From Lutimonas halocynthiae (GTDB taxonomy: Bacteria > Bacteroidota > Bacteroidia > Flavobacteriales > Flavobacteriaceae): a stretch of 64,000 nt of DNA. This document shows, piece by piece, positions 44,389 through 55,874 of the stretch. The stretch covers positions 152,613 to 216,612 of the forward strand of contig NZ_JAUFQO010000005.1 in the NCBI RefSeq assembly GCF_030409835.1, read 5' to 3'. A program made the translations under genes and the position numbers. The notes under the pieces are model-generated. The model did no database searches. It was not told the origin of the DNA and was given only the letters and a program-made list of their open reading frames with translations. Within the stretch, counting starts at the first letter, position 1, and each line of letters starts with the position of its first letter.

Positions 44389-44411
44389 TTTCAATTCATT
44401 ATTAATTGAAA
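44389..44411. terminator. Hairpin between convergent integrase and effector genes
   Basis: TTTCAATT (44389-44396) pairs with AATTGAAA (44404-44411) around a 7-base loop. Being AT-only it is a weak hairpin, but its position between convergent stops suggests a bidirectional terminator. Confidence 0.35.
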
Positions 44412-44443
44412 GTGATTTTGATTATAACAAATATACAAGGTGT

Positions 44444-45940
44444 TTAAATTTTATATAAATCATCAACAAAACCAGGATTTTTCGCACCATAATGAACTAT
44501 TTTAGTCTTTAATTCCTTTTTTGTGCCGAAAAGTACAACTGGACAATCTTTCCAATTCTCAATTTCAAATTGTTTGGTAAACTGACGCCACGTGGGATCA
44601 ACAATTATTTTTTCCTTCGTATTATGGTATTCTGCAACTACATAAGAATGATTATCTGCTCCTTTAATATTGTTTACATTCATAACCTTTGCACCTGATC
44701 CTGCAATCTCTTTAATCGTATCTGAAACCACCTGACATGCTCCTTTTCCTGCTGAATTTTCAACCTGTTCAATTTGCCTTGCAGAATCTAATTCTTTATC
44801 GGGTAAAATTGCTCTGCCTAAGGAAGTTATGCTTTGAGATAAAATTACACGTCGAATGGCCTTATAAATTGACAATTTTGTGTCATCACTATTAAAACGC
44901 TCTTCTGCATTATCAGATCTCAATTTTTCTATTTTGGACCGGTCAATTGCAGGAAAGTTCTTCTCTAAATATTCATTTAGTTCAATAGGATTAGTGAGAG
45001 TTTTATGAACTTGCTCTGGTAATTCATCCTTCAGTTTCTCCATAATCGTATCTAATTCCATTTTCATATGTCCGAGTTTTTTACCTGATTCTAAACATTT
45101 CTGCAATTTATCTTTTAATAGGATAGCCTGTTTTCCTCTGTCAGGCCCTCCGAGTCTTGCTTTGTATACAGACCTAATATTATCTAAAATTTCATAAAAA
45201 TCAGGATTCAAATCTTCATCATGTTTGTTTTTTTTTAAGAATATTTTCTTTTTAAACTCGTTGAGAAAATTATCATATGTCTTTTCGATAATTCGAAATT
45301 GAATTGATTCTCCGCAATTATTAGAGGTGTTGCTTAATCTATTCACTTCCGTTGTACTCAATTTGCCAAGTGCTTGTCCCCCCATCAAATCTGCCTCTTT
45401 CTCCAAACCTGAATCATCATTCACATTAACATTTCCCTTCATTTGCAAAGTTGGTTTTACACGCCCTTGCTTTTGCTGCACAACATGCCAAGCTTCATGA
45501 GGCAAATGTTTTTCTTGCCCAGGACCTAAATGAATATTGGTTCCTTGGGTATAAGCGTACGCTTGTAATCCAGCTGGTTTATGAGAGTTTCGATGCACCT
45601 TTACATCGTCCATCGAATAGCCGGAAAGACTTTCGATACCCGATTTTAGATGATCTGGTAAGCCGGTGTTATTTTCTTTCTTTTGTATGCAGTCCCTAGG
45701 TTCAGTAGATCGACTGTTCACCATTTCCTGTAATTGGGCTATTTGATCTACCTGTTGGCTGTTATTGGCCATATCCTGAAAAACTCTGAATTGCATAACA
45801 GTCTCAATTCGATTATCTGCGAACTGAAATATAGACTCTCTATGGCCTTGCTCTTGAGCGGTCACCTTAGCAACCGATTGGCTTTCATGTCTTCCAGTAG
45901 GCCTGGTATGTTCTTCTAACCTGTCTACATGAGTATTCAT
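44444..45940 (-). CDS. eCIS-associated DUF4157 protein with papain-like C-terminal domain
   Basis: A 498-residue candidate effector. Residues 89-187 form the DUF4157 (eCIS core) domain with the zinc-protease-like motif HEAWH at 148-152 within [19 protein letters not shown]. Residues 215-395 are helical and unrelated to known domains. The last 100 residues carry Cys402 ([12 protein letters not shown]), His431 ([11 protein letters not shown]) and Asp448 ([10 protein letters not shown]), the order and context of papain-like cysteine proteases or deamidases such as the dermonecrotoxin C3-type domain. It has its own upstream spacer of 199 bases. DUF4157 marks proteins loaded into contractile injection particles; the toxic activity is inferred. 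Confidence 0.8.
   Translation of the reverse strand: MNTHVDRLEEHTRPTGRHESQSVAKVTAQEQGHRESIFQFADNRIETVMQFRVFQDMANNSQQVDQIAQLQEMVNSRSTEPRDCIQKKENNTGLPDHLKSGIESLSGYSMDDVKVHRNSHKPAGLQAYAYTQGTNIHLGPGQEKHLPHEAWHVVQQKQGRVKPTLQMKGNVNVNDDSGLEKEADLMGGQALGKLSTTEVNRLSNTSNNCGESIQFRIIEKTYDNFLNEFKKKIFLKKNKHDEDLNPDFYEILDNIRSVYKARLGGPDRGKQAILLKDKLQKCLESGKKLGHMKMELDTIMEKLKDELPEQVHKTLTNPIELNEYLEKNFPAIDRSKIEKLRSDNAEERFNSDDTKLSIYKAIRRVILSQSITSLGRAILPDKELDSARQIEQVENSAGKGACQVVSDTIKEIAGSGAKVMNVNNIKGADNHSYVVAEYHNTKEKIIVDPTWRQFTKQFEIENWKDCPVVLFGTKKELKTKIVHYGAKNPGFVDDLYKI
45380..45676 (-). repeat. DUF4157 module, copy 1
   Basis: This 297-base segment, encoding residues 89-187 of the downstream effector, is a direct repeat of 47343-47639. 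Hand alignment of the proteins is gapless with about 79 of 99 residues identical, including an unbroken identical run of about 30 residues around HEAWH, and the DNA is also strongly similar. Flanking sequence differs. Confidence 0.8.
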
Positions 45941-46064
45941 AGATTCATCTTTTATAGTTTTAGTTTATTTCGTACATGGTATTCAATAGATGGTCTTTTG
46001 AATGATGTTTATTTTTTATTATAAGGGTTTAAAATTCTATTATTAACATTATCCATAATTATTA

Positions 46065-46091
46065 CAAATATTTCTTCATAAGAAAGTCAAA
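46065..46091 (-). promoter_or_regulatory. Possible promoter of downstream effector gene
   Basis: On the - strand TTTG (complement of 46088-46091) and AATATTTG (complement of 46065-46072) are spaced 15 bases apart, a one-mismatch match to TAnnTTTG with short spacing. TCAAAC/GTTTGA (46087-46092 and 46101-46106) forms a small palindrome over the -33 part. The 199-base spacer 45941-46139 otherwise shows only AT-rich sequence. A separate promoter would let this effector be expressed apart from the structural genes. Confidence 0.3.
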
Positions 46092-46139
46092 CACATATTA
46101 GTTTGAGATAATTAATTGTAGTTTAAAATCATAAAATAT

Positions 46140-47819
<1,680 letters not shown>

Positions 47820-47876
47820 AATTAATCTTTTACAATTCTACTTTTTTTATAGTTTTCAATAATCGGTCACATTGCG

Positions 47877-48266
47877 CTAAGCCACGTCGCACTGTGCTTG
47901 CCCTGCCTGAGAAATCGAAATCACCCCTCCCCAAGTGCAATTTAAGGTACAAGTATTATTTAAAGCCGGCATATTGGCAATCATTACAGTGGGGCTGCCG
48001 GGTGCCCACGGCGCCACCGTTACTGGAATGCAAGGCATGGGTGTTAATACCCCTAATGCTGCTGTAGTCGCAGTAACAACTGTAGGATTTGCCAAGGAAG
48101 AACACATTCCAAATGGAAGAATATTCACCATAGGTTTATTGTCCATAATATTGGCTGCGGGCATATTACTGGTCATAACTCTGTTTTGTGGCAAAACAAT
48201 GAGCGAGGACGGTGCTACTCCAAAGGAACAGGTCATCATGGCTCCCATACATACTTGTTGTGGCAT
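47877..48266 (-). CDS. DUF4280 PAAR-like spike tip protein
   Basis: A 129-residue protein of the DUF4280 (PAAR-like) family: VCMGAMMTCSFGVAPSSL at the start, PMVNILPFGMCSSLANPTV in the middle and the final PALNNTCTLNCTWGGVISI. Seven Cys (6, 13, 55, 79, 106, 110, 126) could bind metal or stabilise the cone. PAAR-like proteins cap the VgrG-like spike, corresponding to Afp10. Its base composition looks more GC-rich than its neighbours. It is placed after the ATPase instead of next to the gp25 gene; one base separates it from the ATPase stop. Confidence 0.88.
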   Translation of the reverse strand: MPQQVCMGAMMTCSFGVAPSSLIVLPQNRVMTSNMPAANIMDNKPMVNILPFGMCSSLANPTVVTATTAALGVLTPMPCIPVTVAPWAPGSPTVMIANMPALNNTCTLNCTWGGVISISQAGQAQCDVA

Positions 48267-48267
48267 A

Positions 48268-49635
48268 TTAAATAGTTTTATTTTGTTTGGCGTATTCTCT
48301 TCTTATTCCGGTAATTACATCTTTGTATAATAATTCTTTTTTGTTTCTTTTAGCTGATTCTAAGGCACAATAACGTAATATATTGATCATCTCTCCTCCG
48401 GTCAGTTCATAGGTATCGGCCAAGGTATCCAGATCTAGTGTTTCTTCAACAATAAAGTTCTCTTTAAATAGATTCTCCCATAGTTGTCTGCGTTGTTTCG
48501 TCTTGGGCTTAGGAAAATGAATCATGCTTTGAAAGCGTCGTGAAAAAGCCTTATCAATATTCGATTGAATATTTGTAGCCAGTATCACTAAACCTGAAAA
48601 ATCTTCAATTCTTTGAAGTAAATAGGCTACTTCCTGATTTGCATATCGATCATTGGCACCTCTTGTTTGCGTCCTTTTTCCGAATAAGGCATCAGCCTCA
48701 TCAAAGAATAAAATCCAATCCTTGTGTTCTGCCTCATCAAAAAGTCGTCCTAGGTTTTTTTCTGTTTCACCAATGTACTTTGAAACAACCATTGAGAGAT
48801 CTACCCTAAAAACTGGACGGTCGGTTGCTTTACCTAGTAAGGTAGCAGCAAATGTTTTCCCGGTTCCTGGTGGACCATAAAACAGGGCCCTAAAACCGGG
48901 TTTTAAATTCTTTTCCAAATTCCAATCAATTAGAATTCGGTCACTATGAATCAACCAATCGCGTATTTCATCAAGATCGTCAGTAACCTGCTCTTCAACG
49001 ATTAAATCTTCCCGAGTCAAATCCGTCTTAATTTCTTTTGCAGGGAATTTTGTACTGTATTGAGGTAATAATCTTTTCCCTGTTGTAAATAAACCCATAT
49101 ATTCATTAGAAATGGATAGTTTTCTATGAAGTCCAAAATCATCATTTCCATCCAATTCTATGATGCTCATTCTAAACAATAAATGTTCGCGATTATAGGT
49201 TTTTAAAAAATTAAATCGTTTCTCTAGCTCATCATCACCAAGGATGAAGCAAGCTGTTTCTAAGGTAGGAAGGAAACCCTTTGAATTATTCTCTTTTATA
49301 CCTCCAAACTCAGAAAAATCACAGTTTAAATTTTGGTTTTTTATTAAAAAAACATCTAACAATTGAGGTCTAATAATAGGAATTAAGGCTAGAATTAAAA
49401 TGATTCTGTCTTCAAATGTTAATTCGTATTCGGATATAATTTTGGCGTAAGGGGAAGGATCATTTTTTAATGAAGGGGCAGCATGATCCTTGATGCTAGT
49501 CTCTTTGGACTCATTTTTAAAATATAGCGTGAGTGCTGTATTAACTACAGCTTGAAACCATATTAATTCATTTTCTAAACTATTTGCTAGGTTTTTTATT
49601 ACCTCCATGCTATTTGTAATAATTTGTCCATCCAT
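48268..49635 (-). CDS. eCIS AAA+ ATPase (Afp15-like)
   Basis: A 455-residue AAA+ ATPase. The N-terminal about 230 residues are specific to the family; then Walker A GPPGTGKT (254-261), Walker B ILFFDEADALFG (308-319), a sensor ILATN and the arginine-finger-bearing IDKAFSRRFQSMIHFP. Afp15/Pvc15-type ATPases are needed for assembly or payload handling in contractile injection systems. The start at 49635 overlaps the tape-measure gene by 37 bases; ATG 49608 would reduce the overlap to 10. The PAAR-like gene follows. Confidence 0.9.
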   Translation of the reverse strand: MDGQIITNSMEVIKNLANSLENELIWFQAVVNTALTLYFKNESKETSIKDHAAPSLKNDPSPYAKIISEYELTFEDRIILILALIPIIRPQLLDVFLIKNQNLNCDFSEFGGIKENNSKGFLPTLETACFILGDDELEKRFNFLKTYNREHLLFRMSIIELDGNDDFGLHRKLSISNEYMGLFTTGKRLLPQYSTKFPAKEIKTDLTREDLIVEEQVTDDLDEIRDWLIHSDRILIDWNLEKNLKPGFRALFYGPPGTGKTFAATLLGKATDRPVFRVDLSMVVSKYIGETEKNLGRLFDEAEHKDWILFFDEADALFGKRTQTRGANDRYANQEVAYLLQRIEDFSGLVILATNIQSNIDKAFSRRFQSMIHFPKPKTKQRRQLWENLFKENFIVEETLDLDTLADTYELTGGEMINILRYCALESAKRNKKELLYKDVITGIRREYAKQNKTI

Positions 49636-52600
49636 TGCGTTTTAACCATTCCTATATTCCAAGGAATTTGATCTAATAAAATATCAATTCCTTTCGTTTC
49701 GATATGCAGTTGCAAGAAATCTTCTTTGTTTTCTAATTTTCCTTTTCTTTGAAAGAAACTCTCTCGCAGTGTATCGATTGAAGAGTTCTCTAAAGGTTTC
49801 CATTGTTGTGTAATTGAAGATAATAAACTATCTACCAGCTCCTTGTCTTTGCTGTTAAGTTGGATGCTTCTGTTGACTGGCAATTGAATGGCCAATCCAC
49901 TTAGTATTTTTGGAATGATAAGGTGCTCCTCTCCTAGATCGATAGACCCTGTAGCTGCATAGGATAGCAGTCGAACAGCTTTCATTTTACGCTGCTCATC
50001 TATAAAATCTCCATTCTGCAACAGCCCGGATTTTTCAAATAAGGTCCCCAGAAAGGGCGATAATATGATCAATCCGGCATTGTTTACAAATATAGGGTCT
50101 TTGAATGCTTCTATTTCTTTAAATTGATTTTCGAATATTTCATTATAACTAGTTTCTTTTGTTTTGTCAATTTCTTGTTCGAAATCCGAATTACCATTGG
50201 TTATTGAGCCCATTTTTACAACTGTAGACCCCAACAAAATTTTGTTGTCTTGAATTAAGGCCTCCAGTATTCCATTTTGATAAAGCTTAATTTGAGGGTC
50301 TGACATAAGCTTCTGATCATTTTCAATTATTAATGACTTACTTTTTCGGACACCAATGATTTGAGAAAAACTGTGAAAAGTCAATAGATTCCATTTAAGC
50401 TTTGACCATGATTTTAAACCAGTTGAATGATATGAGAGCCATACAAGTTCGGAAAAAAGCAATCTGATTTTTTCAAACTCAACGATAGACAAGAGATTTT
50501 TAAACGCATATATAAAAGAAATACTTTTCTCAAAATAGTCTTCTTGCTCAGAATTCAGTTTCTGCGAAAGATCCTTGTGAATTTCGTTTAAAGTTGAAGA
50601 AGCAATAGATCCCATTTTTAAATTATCCTTTTCATACTTGGGCGTAATTATTGAGTTTGATAACTTGTTAGCTTTCTTTTTGATTAATTTATTTGAAAGA
50701 TCTTTAAGAATGCTCTTTGTATTTAATAGTTCCTTTTCTATGCTGGGACCTAAGGCTTTGTTTAACAAGTTGTCAATGAGTTGATAAAAATATAGACCCG
50801 AATTTTCATATTTAATAAATTCAACCTTTAAAAGCCAATCATTCAAATAATCAAATACCTTACTTGTTGCTTTGCTACCTGAATAATTAAAGCCAATAGA
50901 AGTAACATTTGAAATGAACGTGGTGTAATCAATGTGTTTTAGAAGTCCTATAGGCACAAATTTATTTGCAAATAAATTTTGAAATTCCATAAATATTGAA
51001 TCAAGGCCCTCATTATGTTCCAAATGCCCAGCTTTCCATATGTTCTGTATTTGTTCGAATTCAATTAGCCTATAAAACAATTTGCAATTTTTACTTTTCG
51101 AAAGAGAACTAATTAACTTCTCTCTTTTTTCGGAATGTTTCCATATTCGAGAAAATGATTCGTTCATCATAGATTTACTGAATGAAGGAATCCACCAGGG
51201 TAATTCTCCTTTGTCAATAATATATAAAACGGGCTCAAAAGAAGTTGGTAAAACCAATGGATCATGCTTTTCCCTAGGGTTTATTCTCTCTATGTCAGAA
51301 TGTACTGGCAAGATTCCTGAATCTTTCTTCCTAATTTCTTCTAAAATCAGTTGTAAGGGCTGTTTAGATGCTGACAGTGAAAAGGATTTTTCAAATCTGA
51401 AAATCAATTCCTGCTGAGTACATTGAAGCCGTTGGCACCATTCAATCGAATTATTTTTAAACCATAATTCCCAAAATACTTTTTCATTCTGATAAGCAAA
51501 CAAATTTATTTCATCAATTATTTTTTGAACTTCAGATTGAATTAATAATCCACTCACAAAAGTTTCCGAGTTTACGAGTGGGTCTTGTAAATTATTCGGC
51601 AGAACCAGATATATTTCATTGATCAGTAAATGTATTAAACCTTCCTCTTTCTCGAATTCTTTCAAAATACTCATCAAAAAGCTAGGTAAACGATCACTTA
51701 GATTTTTTGGATTATAAAGAAAAGAATGAAGTGTAAGTTTTGATCTTTGGTCTTTTATTCTAGTCCATAATTTGTTTGTGTCATGTGTTAGCCGGTTTCT
51801 ATTATTGTCAACATGAAGAATAAAATCATCAATGACTTTAAAGGATGATGATGGACAAAAAGTAACTAATTCATCAAAAAGATGATGATCTGAATAAACT
51901 AGAAGTCTATTTAATTGACTAGGTTCTAGAATCCATTTTCTAATTTGCTTGATAAAATCCTTATTTTTCTCCTGGATCAAAAGCTTTAATCGATTGTTGA
52001 ATTCTTTTTGTGACCCAATGAATATTTTTGATTTGAAAACACCAAAATTTAAAAAGTAATCAATTTCATAAACCCAATTGATTTTATTCTTATTCAAAGA
52101 ATACTTAGCATCATTATTTATCCTCAATTCTTGACCTTTCAATTCTTTTATCAATCTTATAAATTCTAATGATGGGCTCTCTTTGCTTTTTTCAATCCCA
52201 ATACCCTGAGTGATTTGTAGAAGAAAGGATTCTAAGGCAATTTGATACTTTTGAGATATGTGAACAATTAAGTACTTTACGAAAGTTTTTTTATTGGTAT
52301 AATCACCGGTTTTTTCAAATACAAATGCCAGAATAACCTCCCATATAGCATCTTTATAATGAATTGATGACCGTTTAAATTGATTGCTCTCTTCCTTTTG
52401 TTGAAAAATATAGTTCTTAAAAGAAATCATATACTTATTCTCTTTACCCACTACCGTTAAAACAATATTTTCTAATAATTCCTCTGTAAATTGATAAACC
52501 ATTCGTTTACGAACCAATTCCTTTTTACCAATCTTCTTCAGCATCGATACAACATCTATTGCATTGGTTTTAATCAGGTCTTTGAGCACAAGGGATGGTG

Positions 52601-53009
52601 ATTTCTCTGAATTATTTTGCCAGGAATAATAGCCGTTTAGAAGAAAATATTCCAAATTATTCAAAGTTGAAATATTGCCTTCTATTCTTTTGGCCGACCT
52701 CAAGGTTCCATTGTCTAACATATTAGATTTAAAATATTGAATCAATTTCTCTTCAATAAGGATTGGCAGTTCATTTTCATAGTTATATTTTGAAACAACT
52801 CCCAAATCGAGTTCTATGGAATCGATATAAAATGAATAATTTTCAGGTATAAAATGATTGAGAACCTTTTCAATTAACGGGGTTATTCTACTGTTCTGTA
52901 GAGATATAATATCCGATTGAAACTGATAAGCGTCTTTTTGATCACTTAGTTCAATTTCATATGCATGAGATTTAATCAAATGTGTGTTATGTTCAACTAA
53001 TATTGACAT
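49599..53009 (-). CDS. Contractile injection system tape measure protein
   Basis: A 1136-residue protein of the Bacteroidota eCIS tape-measure family. The N-terminus holds HLIKSHAYEIELSDQKDAYQ and the conserved IDSIELDLGVVS; the C-terminus holds LSPFLGTLFEKSGLL, MKAVRLLSYAATGSIDLGEE, IIPKILSGLAIQLPV, LRESFFQRKGKL and LLDQIPWNIGMVKTQWMDKL, all diagnostic for the family. The central part is long, Leu/Lys-rich and mostly helical. By analogy with Afp14 it should set tube length. It overlaps the upstream baseplate gene by 13 bases. Confidence 0.88.
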   Translation of the reverse strand: MSILVEHNTHLIKSHAYEIELSDQKDAYQFQSDIISLQNSRITPLIEKVLNHFIPENYSFYIDSIELDLGVVSKYNYENELPILIEEKLIQYFKSNMLDNGTLRSAKRIEGNISTLNNLEYFLLNGYYSWQNNSEKSPSLVLKDLIKTNAIDVVSMLKKIGKKELVRKRMVYQFTEELLENIVLTVVGKENKYMISFKNYIFQQKEESNQFKRSSIHYKDAIWEVILAFVFEKTGDYTNKKTFVKYLIVHISQKYQIALESFLLQITQGIGIEKSKESPSLEFIRLIKELKGQELRINNDAKYSLNKNKINWVYEIDYFLNFGVFKSKIFIGSQKEFNNRLKLLIQEKNKDFIKQIRKWILEPSQLNRLLVYSDHHLFDELVTFCPSSSFKVIDDFILHVDNNRNRLTHDTNKLWTRIKDQRSKLTLHSFLYNPKNLSDRLPSFLMSILKEFEKEEGLIHLLINEIYLVLPNNLQDPLVNSETFVSGLLIQSEVQKIIDEINLFAYQNEKVFWELWFKNNSIEWCQRLQCTQQELIFRFEKSFSLSASKQPLQLILEEIRKKDSGILPVHSDIERINPREKHDPLVLPTSFEPVLYIIDKGELPWWIPSFSKSMMNESFSRIWKHSEKREKLISSLSKSKNCKLFYRLIEFEQIQNIWKAGHLEHNEGLDSIFMEFQNLFANKFVPIGLLKHIDYTTFISNVTSIGFNYSGSKATSKVFDYLNDWLLKVEFIKYENSGLYFYQLIDNLLNKALGPSIEKELLNTKSILKDLSNKLIKKKANKLSNSIITPKYEKDNLKMGSIASSTLNEIHKDLSQKLNSEQEDYFEKSISFIYAFKNLLSIVEFEKIRLLFSELVWLSYHSTGLKSWSKLKWNLLTFHSFSQIIGVRKSKSLIIENDQKLMSDPQIKLYQNGILEALIQDNKILLGSTVVKMGSITNGNSDFEQEIDKTKETSYNEIFENQFKEIEAFKDPIFVNNAGLIILSPFLGTLFEKSGLLQNGDFIDEQRKMKAVRLLSYAATGSIDLGEEHLIIPKILSGLAIQLPVNRSIQLNSKDKELVDSLLSSITQQWKPLENSSIDTLRESFFQRKGKLENKEDFLQLHIETKGIDILLDQIPWNIGMVKTQWMDKLLQIAWR

Positions 53010-55873
53010 GAATGGTGGTATTCTTTTAATTTATTAATCAATTTGTAGGAATATTCCATTTTTTCTTCACAATTATCTTTTAAGCCCATCCATTTATAAA
53101 AATCCAATTCAAAAGAATGTAATTTTTCAATATTCAACCAATATGTATGATGAGCAATATGAGCTGGTGCGGTTTCTAATAGAACTTCATCAAATTTGAT
53201 TCTGAAACCCAATTGTTGAAACCGGACTGGCCATGATGGTAAAACGATACTCATCCCAAATGAAAAAAAAGATTCATTTACCTTTCCTTCATTATAATAT
53301 GCATAACATTTTAGTTTTTTTATAGACTTTCTAAATTTGGTATTTCCATTAAGAAGCTCTAAATACTTAATTTGTTTATTGATAGATCCCAAATTTTTAA
53401 AGGCATTGGTTCCTCTAGCTATAATACAATCGTTACTGTTACGTATTTGAAGGAAGAATTTGTTTTCAGCCTCTACATATTGGAAGTTTATATGTTTTCT
53501 TTTCCCTAAAGTTATTTCATTCAATTGCTCATTTCTTCTCTGGTACGATAACAATTGATCTTGAATAAAATGCAATTTTGTATCCTTATTTACTTTAATT
53601 ACAAAGGAATAACCAAAATGATTACCATGATACGGAGGTGCTAATAACAAATGCTCAACCAAATAAAGACCTTCACTCTGTTGACTTACTATTCGCAATT
53701 GATTTATGGCGAATTGAATAGCTTGATTCGCCTTATCCTTAGAATTGGCAACATGAACAATTTCGGGTACACTTTCTTCTGATGTAAATTTAATATTGAA
53801 TGGTTTTTCTTCAGGGATGGTATAATTATCCTTAATAATACCGTCTTTTAAGACAGAATTCAGAATATTTTCAGAGTTTCCTTTAAAGCAAAATGTGTGT
53901 GTCAAATATTTATCTGAAGTCTCTATTTCGGTTTTAACTGTTTCAACAATTTCTATCCCTTTTGTTAAGTAAATAACTTCTAAAAACACTTCTGAAGAAG
54001 AAGTTTCAGTTTCATTTAAAGAAAACAGTTTGATTTTATGATTGGAGAGGACATCGGAAAGAAACCTTAAATTGAAATTTTGAATACCCATTATAATGGC
54101 TACTTTTTGAATCAAACTTGGAACCGTATGGTCTGTTGCATGTGATTCCTTTTGCTCAACATTGTCATCGTAGTTCATGCTGTAATTATACCCTCTGGAT
54201 CTATAATAACTCAATCGTGCATAATTCGCAATTAATTTGCGCTTGCTGAGAATAGCTTCTTTTTTAAATATCCTCCTTTCATGGTCGTTGCCGAAACTCT
54301 CTTTGTTGATATTTTCCAAAGAATACTCTGGAATATTTTCACTAAATCTTGCCAGTAAATTATTAGTAACATCACTGTGTCTTTCTATTTCTAAAGTATC
54401 AAATCGGGAATTAATACTTTCAAGTATGTTTTGCCATGCAATGATAAAATCAGAATCCTTCGAATTTTCGTAACCCGAAACTAAGGGTTTGAGATCCAAC
54501 ATATCTTTCAGTTGGCCATAAAAATATGACTGAAACTCCCTGCTGTTAGCATCATATAATTGATATATTCCTGTTAATTGAGCCAAAAAATTAATCATGA
54601 TTTGATCAAATGGCAACAAATAAGCTTTTAACTGCTTTACCTGAGCATGTCTTTTCAATGATGCATTGTTTGGAATCCCATATTTGTTAATTCCATAAGT
54701 TGCTGGAAACTGTTCTCTGATAGAGTGATAAGAACGAATCCCTAATTGATTTCCGTCCGGAATATTTACAATATTCATCGCATTAGAAACAGACTTATAA
54801 TTCCCATAGTTTTTTGAAACTAAATAATCATAAGCATGTTTCAATTCAACTATATCAGGTTTGAACTTAATATCACTATCTCTAAATTGAAGATGATCAT
54901 TTGATTTTGGCAATTCCAACAAAGCCGTTTTGTTTTTAGGAAATGTATATTGGTCATTTTCCAAAAATATATCCACCCCAGTATCAGCAACTTTTAGCAT
55001 AAATTTTTCTATATGAATAATATCAGAATTTTCATTGATCAAGCTTAATAGGATCTTTTTTCGAATTTTATTCTTTCTTTTTTTTAATTCCTTATTTAAA
55101 ATAAATCCATTATCCAATGAAGGGCCATTGAAAATGAAGTTGATTCCAAAATCCTTATTAATTAAATCATTTAAAGAGGAAAACTTAACTTCATGAGATA
55201 AATAATCATTGATTTTGTAATAGATCTTAGCTAATATTTCTTCGCCGTTCACATTACTGCGCAAATTCAAATCCAATTCCATTTGAAATCTAATAGGGTC
55301 TAAAATGATCGTTTCATAAATATCTTCGCAGAGATTTCTGTGTTCAAGAAACAATCTTTTGGTCTCTTCATGAACTCTCTCTTTCTCCTTTTCTAATTTA
55401 GCAGTATTCTCGTCATAATGGAACAATTCAACATAGATATTATAAAGACCCTTAAGATGATTTTGCTCCAGAGCATTTTTATTTTTGCACTTAGCATTAG
55501 GAGCTTCAATCCAGACATTTTTTATATTTAAAATTTTATCAATAAATATTTTGCTCAAATCCTTAACTGTGATCGGATTTGTTGTAAGAATTTCTGACGG
55601 AACAAAAAAACCATTATCTCCTGAATTTAATTTTCCGTTTTTGGACTCCTTTAGAATATCCTTGATGGGTAAATCAACTTTATAGGATAGATTAGTGAGC
55701 GTATAAACAAGGTTTTCCAAAATCGTTACCCCTGGATCGTGTTCATTAAAATCAGTCCAATGATCGGATGAGAGACTTTGAAGATATTCAATCCCTTTAA
55801 GATAAAGTTCCTGGTATTCACCCGACCCCGATTTCTTTATATCTATATGATTTTTTAATGGTGTTTCCGACAT
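52997..55873 (-). CDS. eCIS baseplate protein (Afp12-like)
   Basis: A 958-residue protein. Residues 38-55 (HWTDFNEHDPGVTILENL) form the motif found in contractile-tail baseplate wedge proteins of the Afp11/Afp12 (gp6/gp7) group. Middle segments such as FPATYGINKYGIPNNASLKR and HAQVKQLKAYLLPFDQIM and a late VEHLLLAPP stretch are shared with eCIS relatives. Assignment as the Afp12-type subunit rests on its size and its position between the J-like and tape-measure genes. One base separates it from the fibre-like gene upstream. Confidence 0.8.
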   Translation of the reverse strand: MSETPLKNHIDIKKSGSGEYQELYLKGIEYLQSLSSDHWTDFNEHDPGVTILENLVYTLTNLSYKVDLPIKDILKESKNGKLNSGDNGFFVPSEILTTNPITVKDLSKIFIDKILNIKNVWIEAPNAKCKNKNALEQNHLKGLYNIYVELFHYDENTAKLEKEKERVHEETKRLFLEHRNLCEDIYETIILDPIRFQMELDLNLRSNVNGEEILAKIYYKINDYLSHEVKFSSLNDLINKDFGINFIFNGPSLDNGFILNKELKKRKNKIRKKILLSLINENSDIIHIEKFMLKVADTGVDIFLENDQYTFPKNKTALLELPKSNDHLQFRDSDIKFKPDIVELKHAYDYLVSKNYGNYKSVSNAMNIVNIPDGNQLGIRSYHSIREQFPATYGINKYGIPNNASLKRHAQVKQLKAYLLPFDQIMINFLAQLTGIYQLYDANSREFQSYFYGQLKDMLDLKPLVSGYENSKDSDFIIAWQNILESINSRFDTLEIERHSDVTNNLLARFSENIPEYSLENINKESFGNDHERRIFKKEAILSKRKLIANYARLSYYRSRGYNYSMNYDDNVEQKESHATDHTVPSLIQKVAIIMGIQNFNLRFLSDVLSNHKIKLFSLNETETSSSEVFLEVIYLTKGIEIVETVKTEIETSDKYLTHTFCFKGNSENILNSVLKDGIIKDNYTIPEEKPFNIKFTSEESVPEIVHVANSKDKANQAIQFAINQLRIVSQQSEGLYLVEHLLLAPPYHGNHFGYSFVIKVNKDTKLHFIQDQLLSYQRRNEQLNEITLGKRKHINFQYVEAENKFFLQIRNSNDCIIARGTNAFKNLGSINKQIKYLELLNGNTKFRKSIKKLKCYAYYNEGKVNESFFSFGMSIVLPSWPVRFQQLGFRIKFDEVLLETAPAHIAHHTYWLNIEKLHSFELDFYKWMGLKDNCEEKMEYSYKLINKLKEYHHSCQY

Positions 55874-55874
55874 T

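Noticed and set aside
47935..48330. Long + strand reading frame opposite the PAAR-like gene
   Set aside because: It is the antisense shadow of a well-supported DUF4280 protein; the translated product is a low-complexity hydrophobic sequence with no family features.
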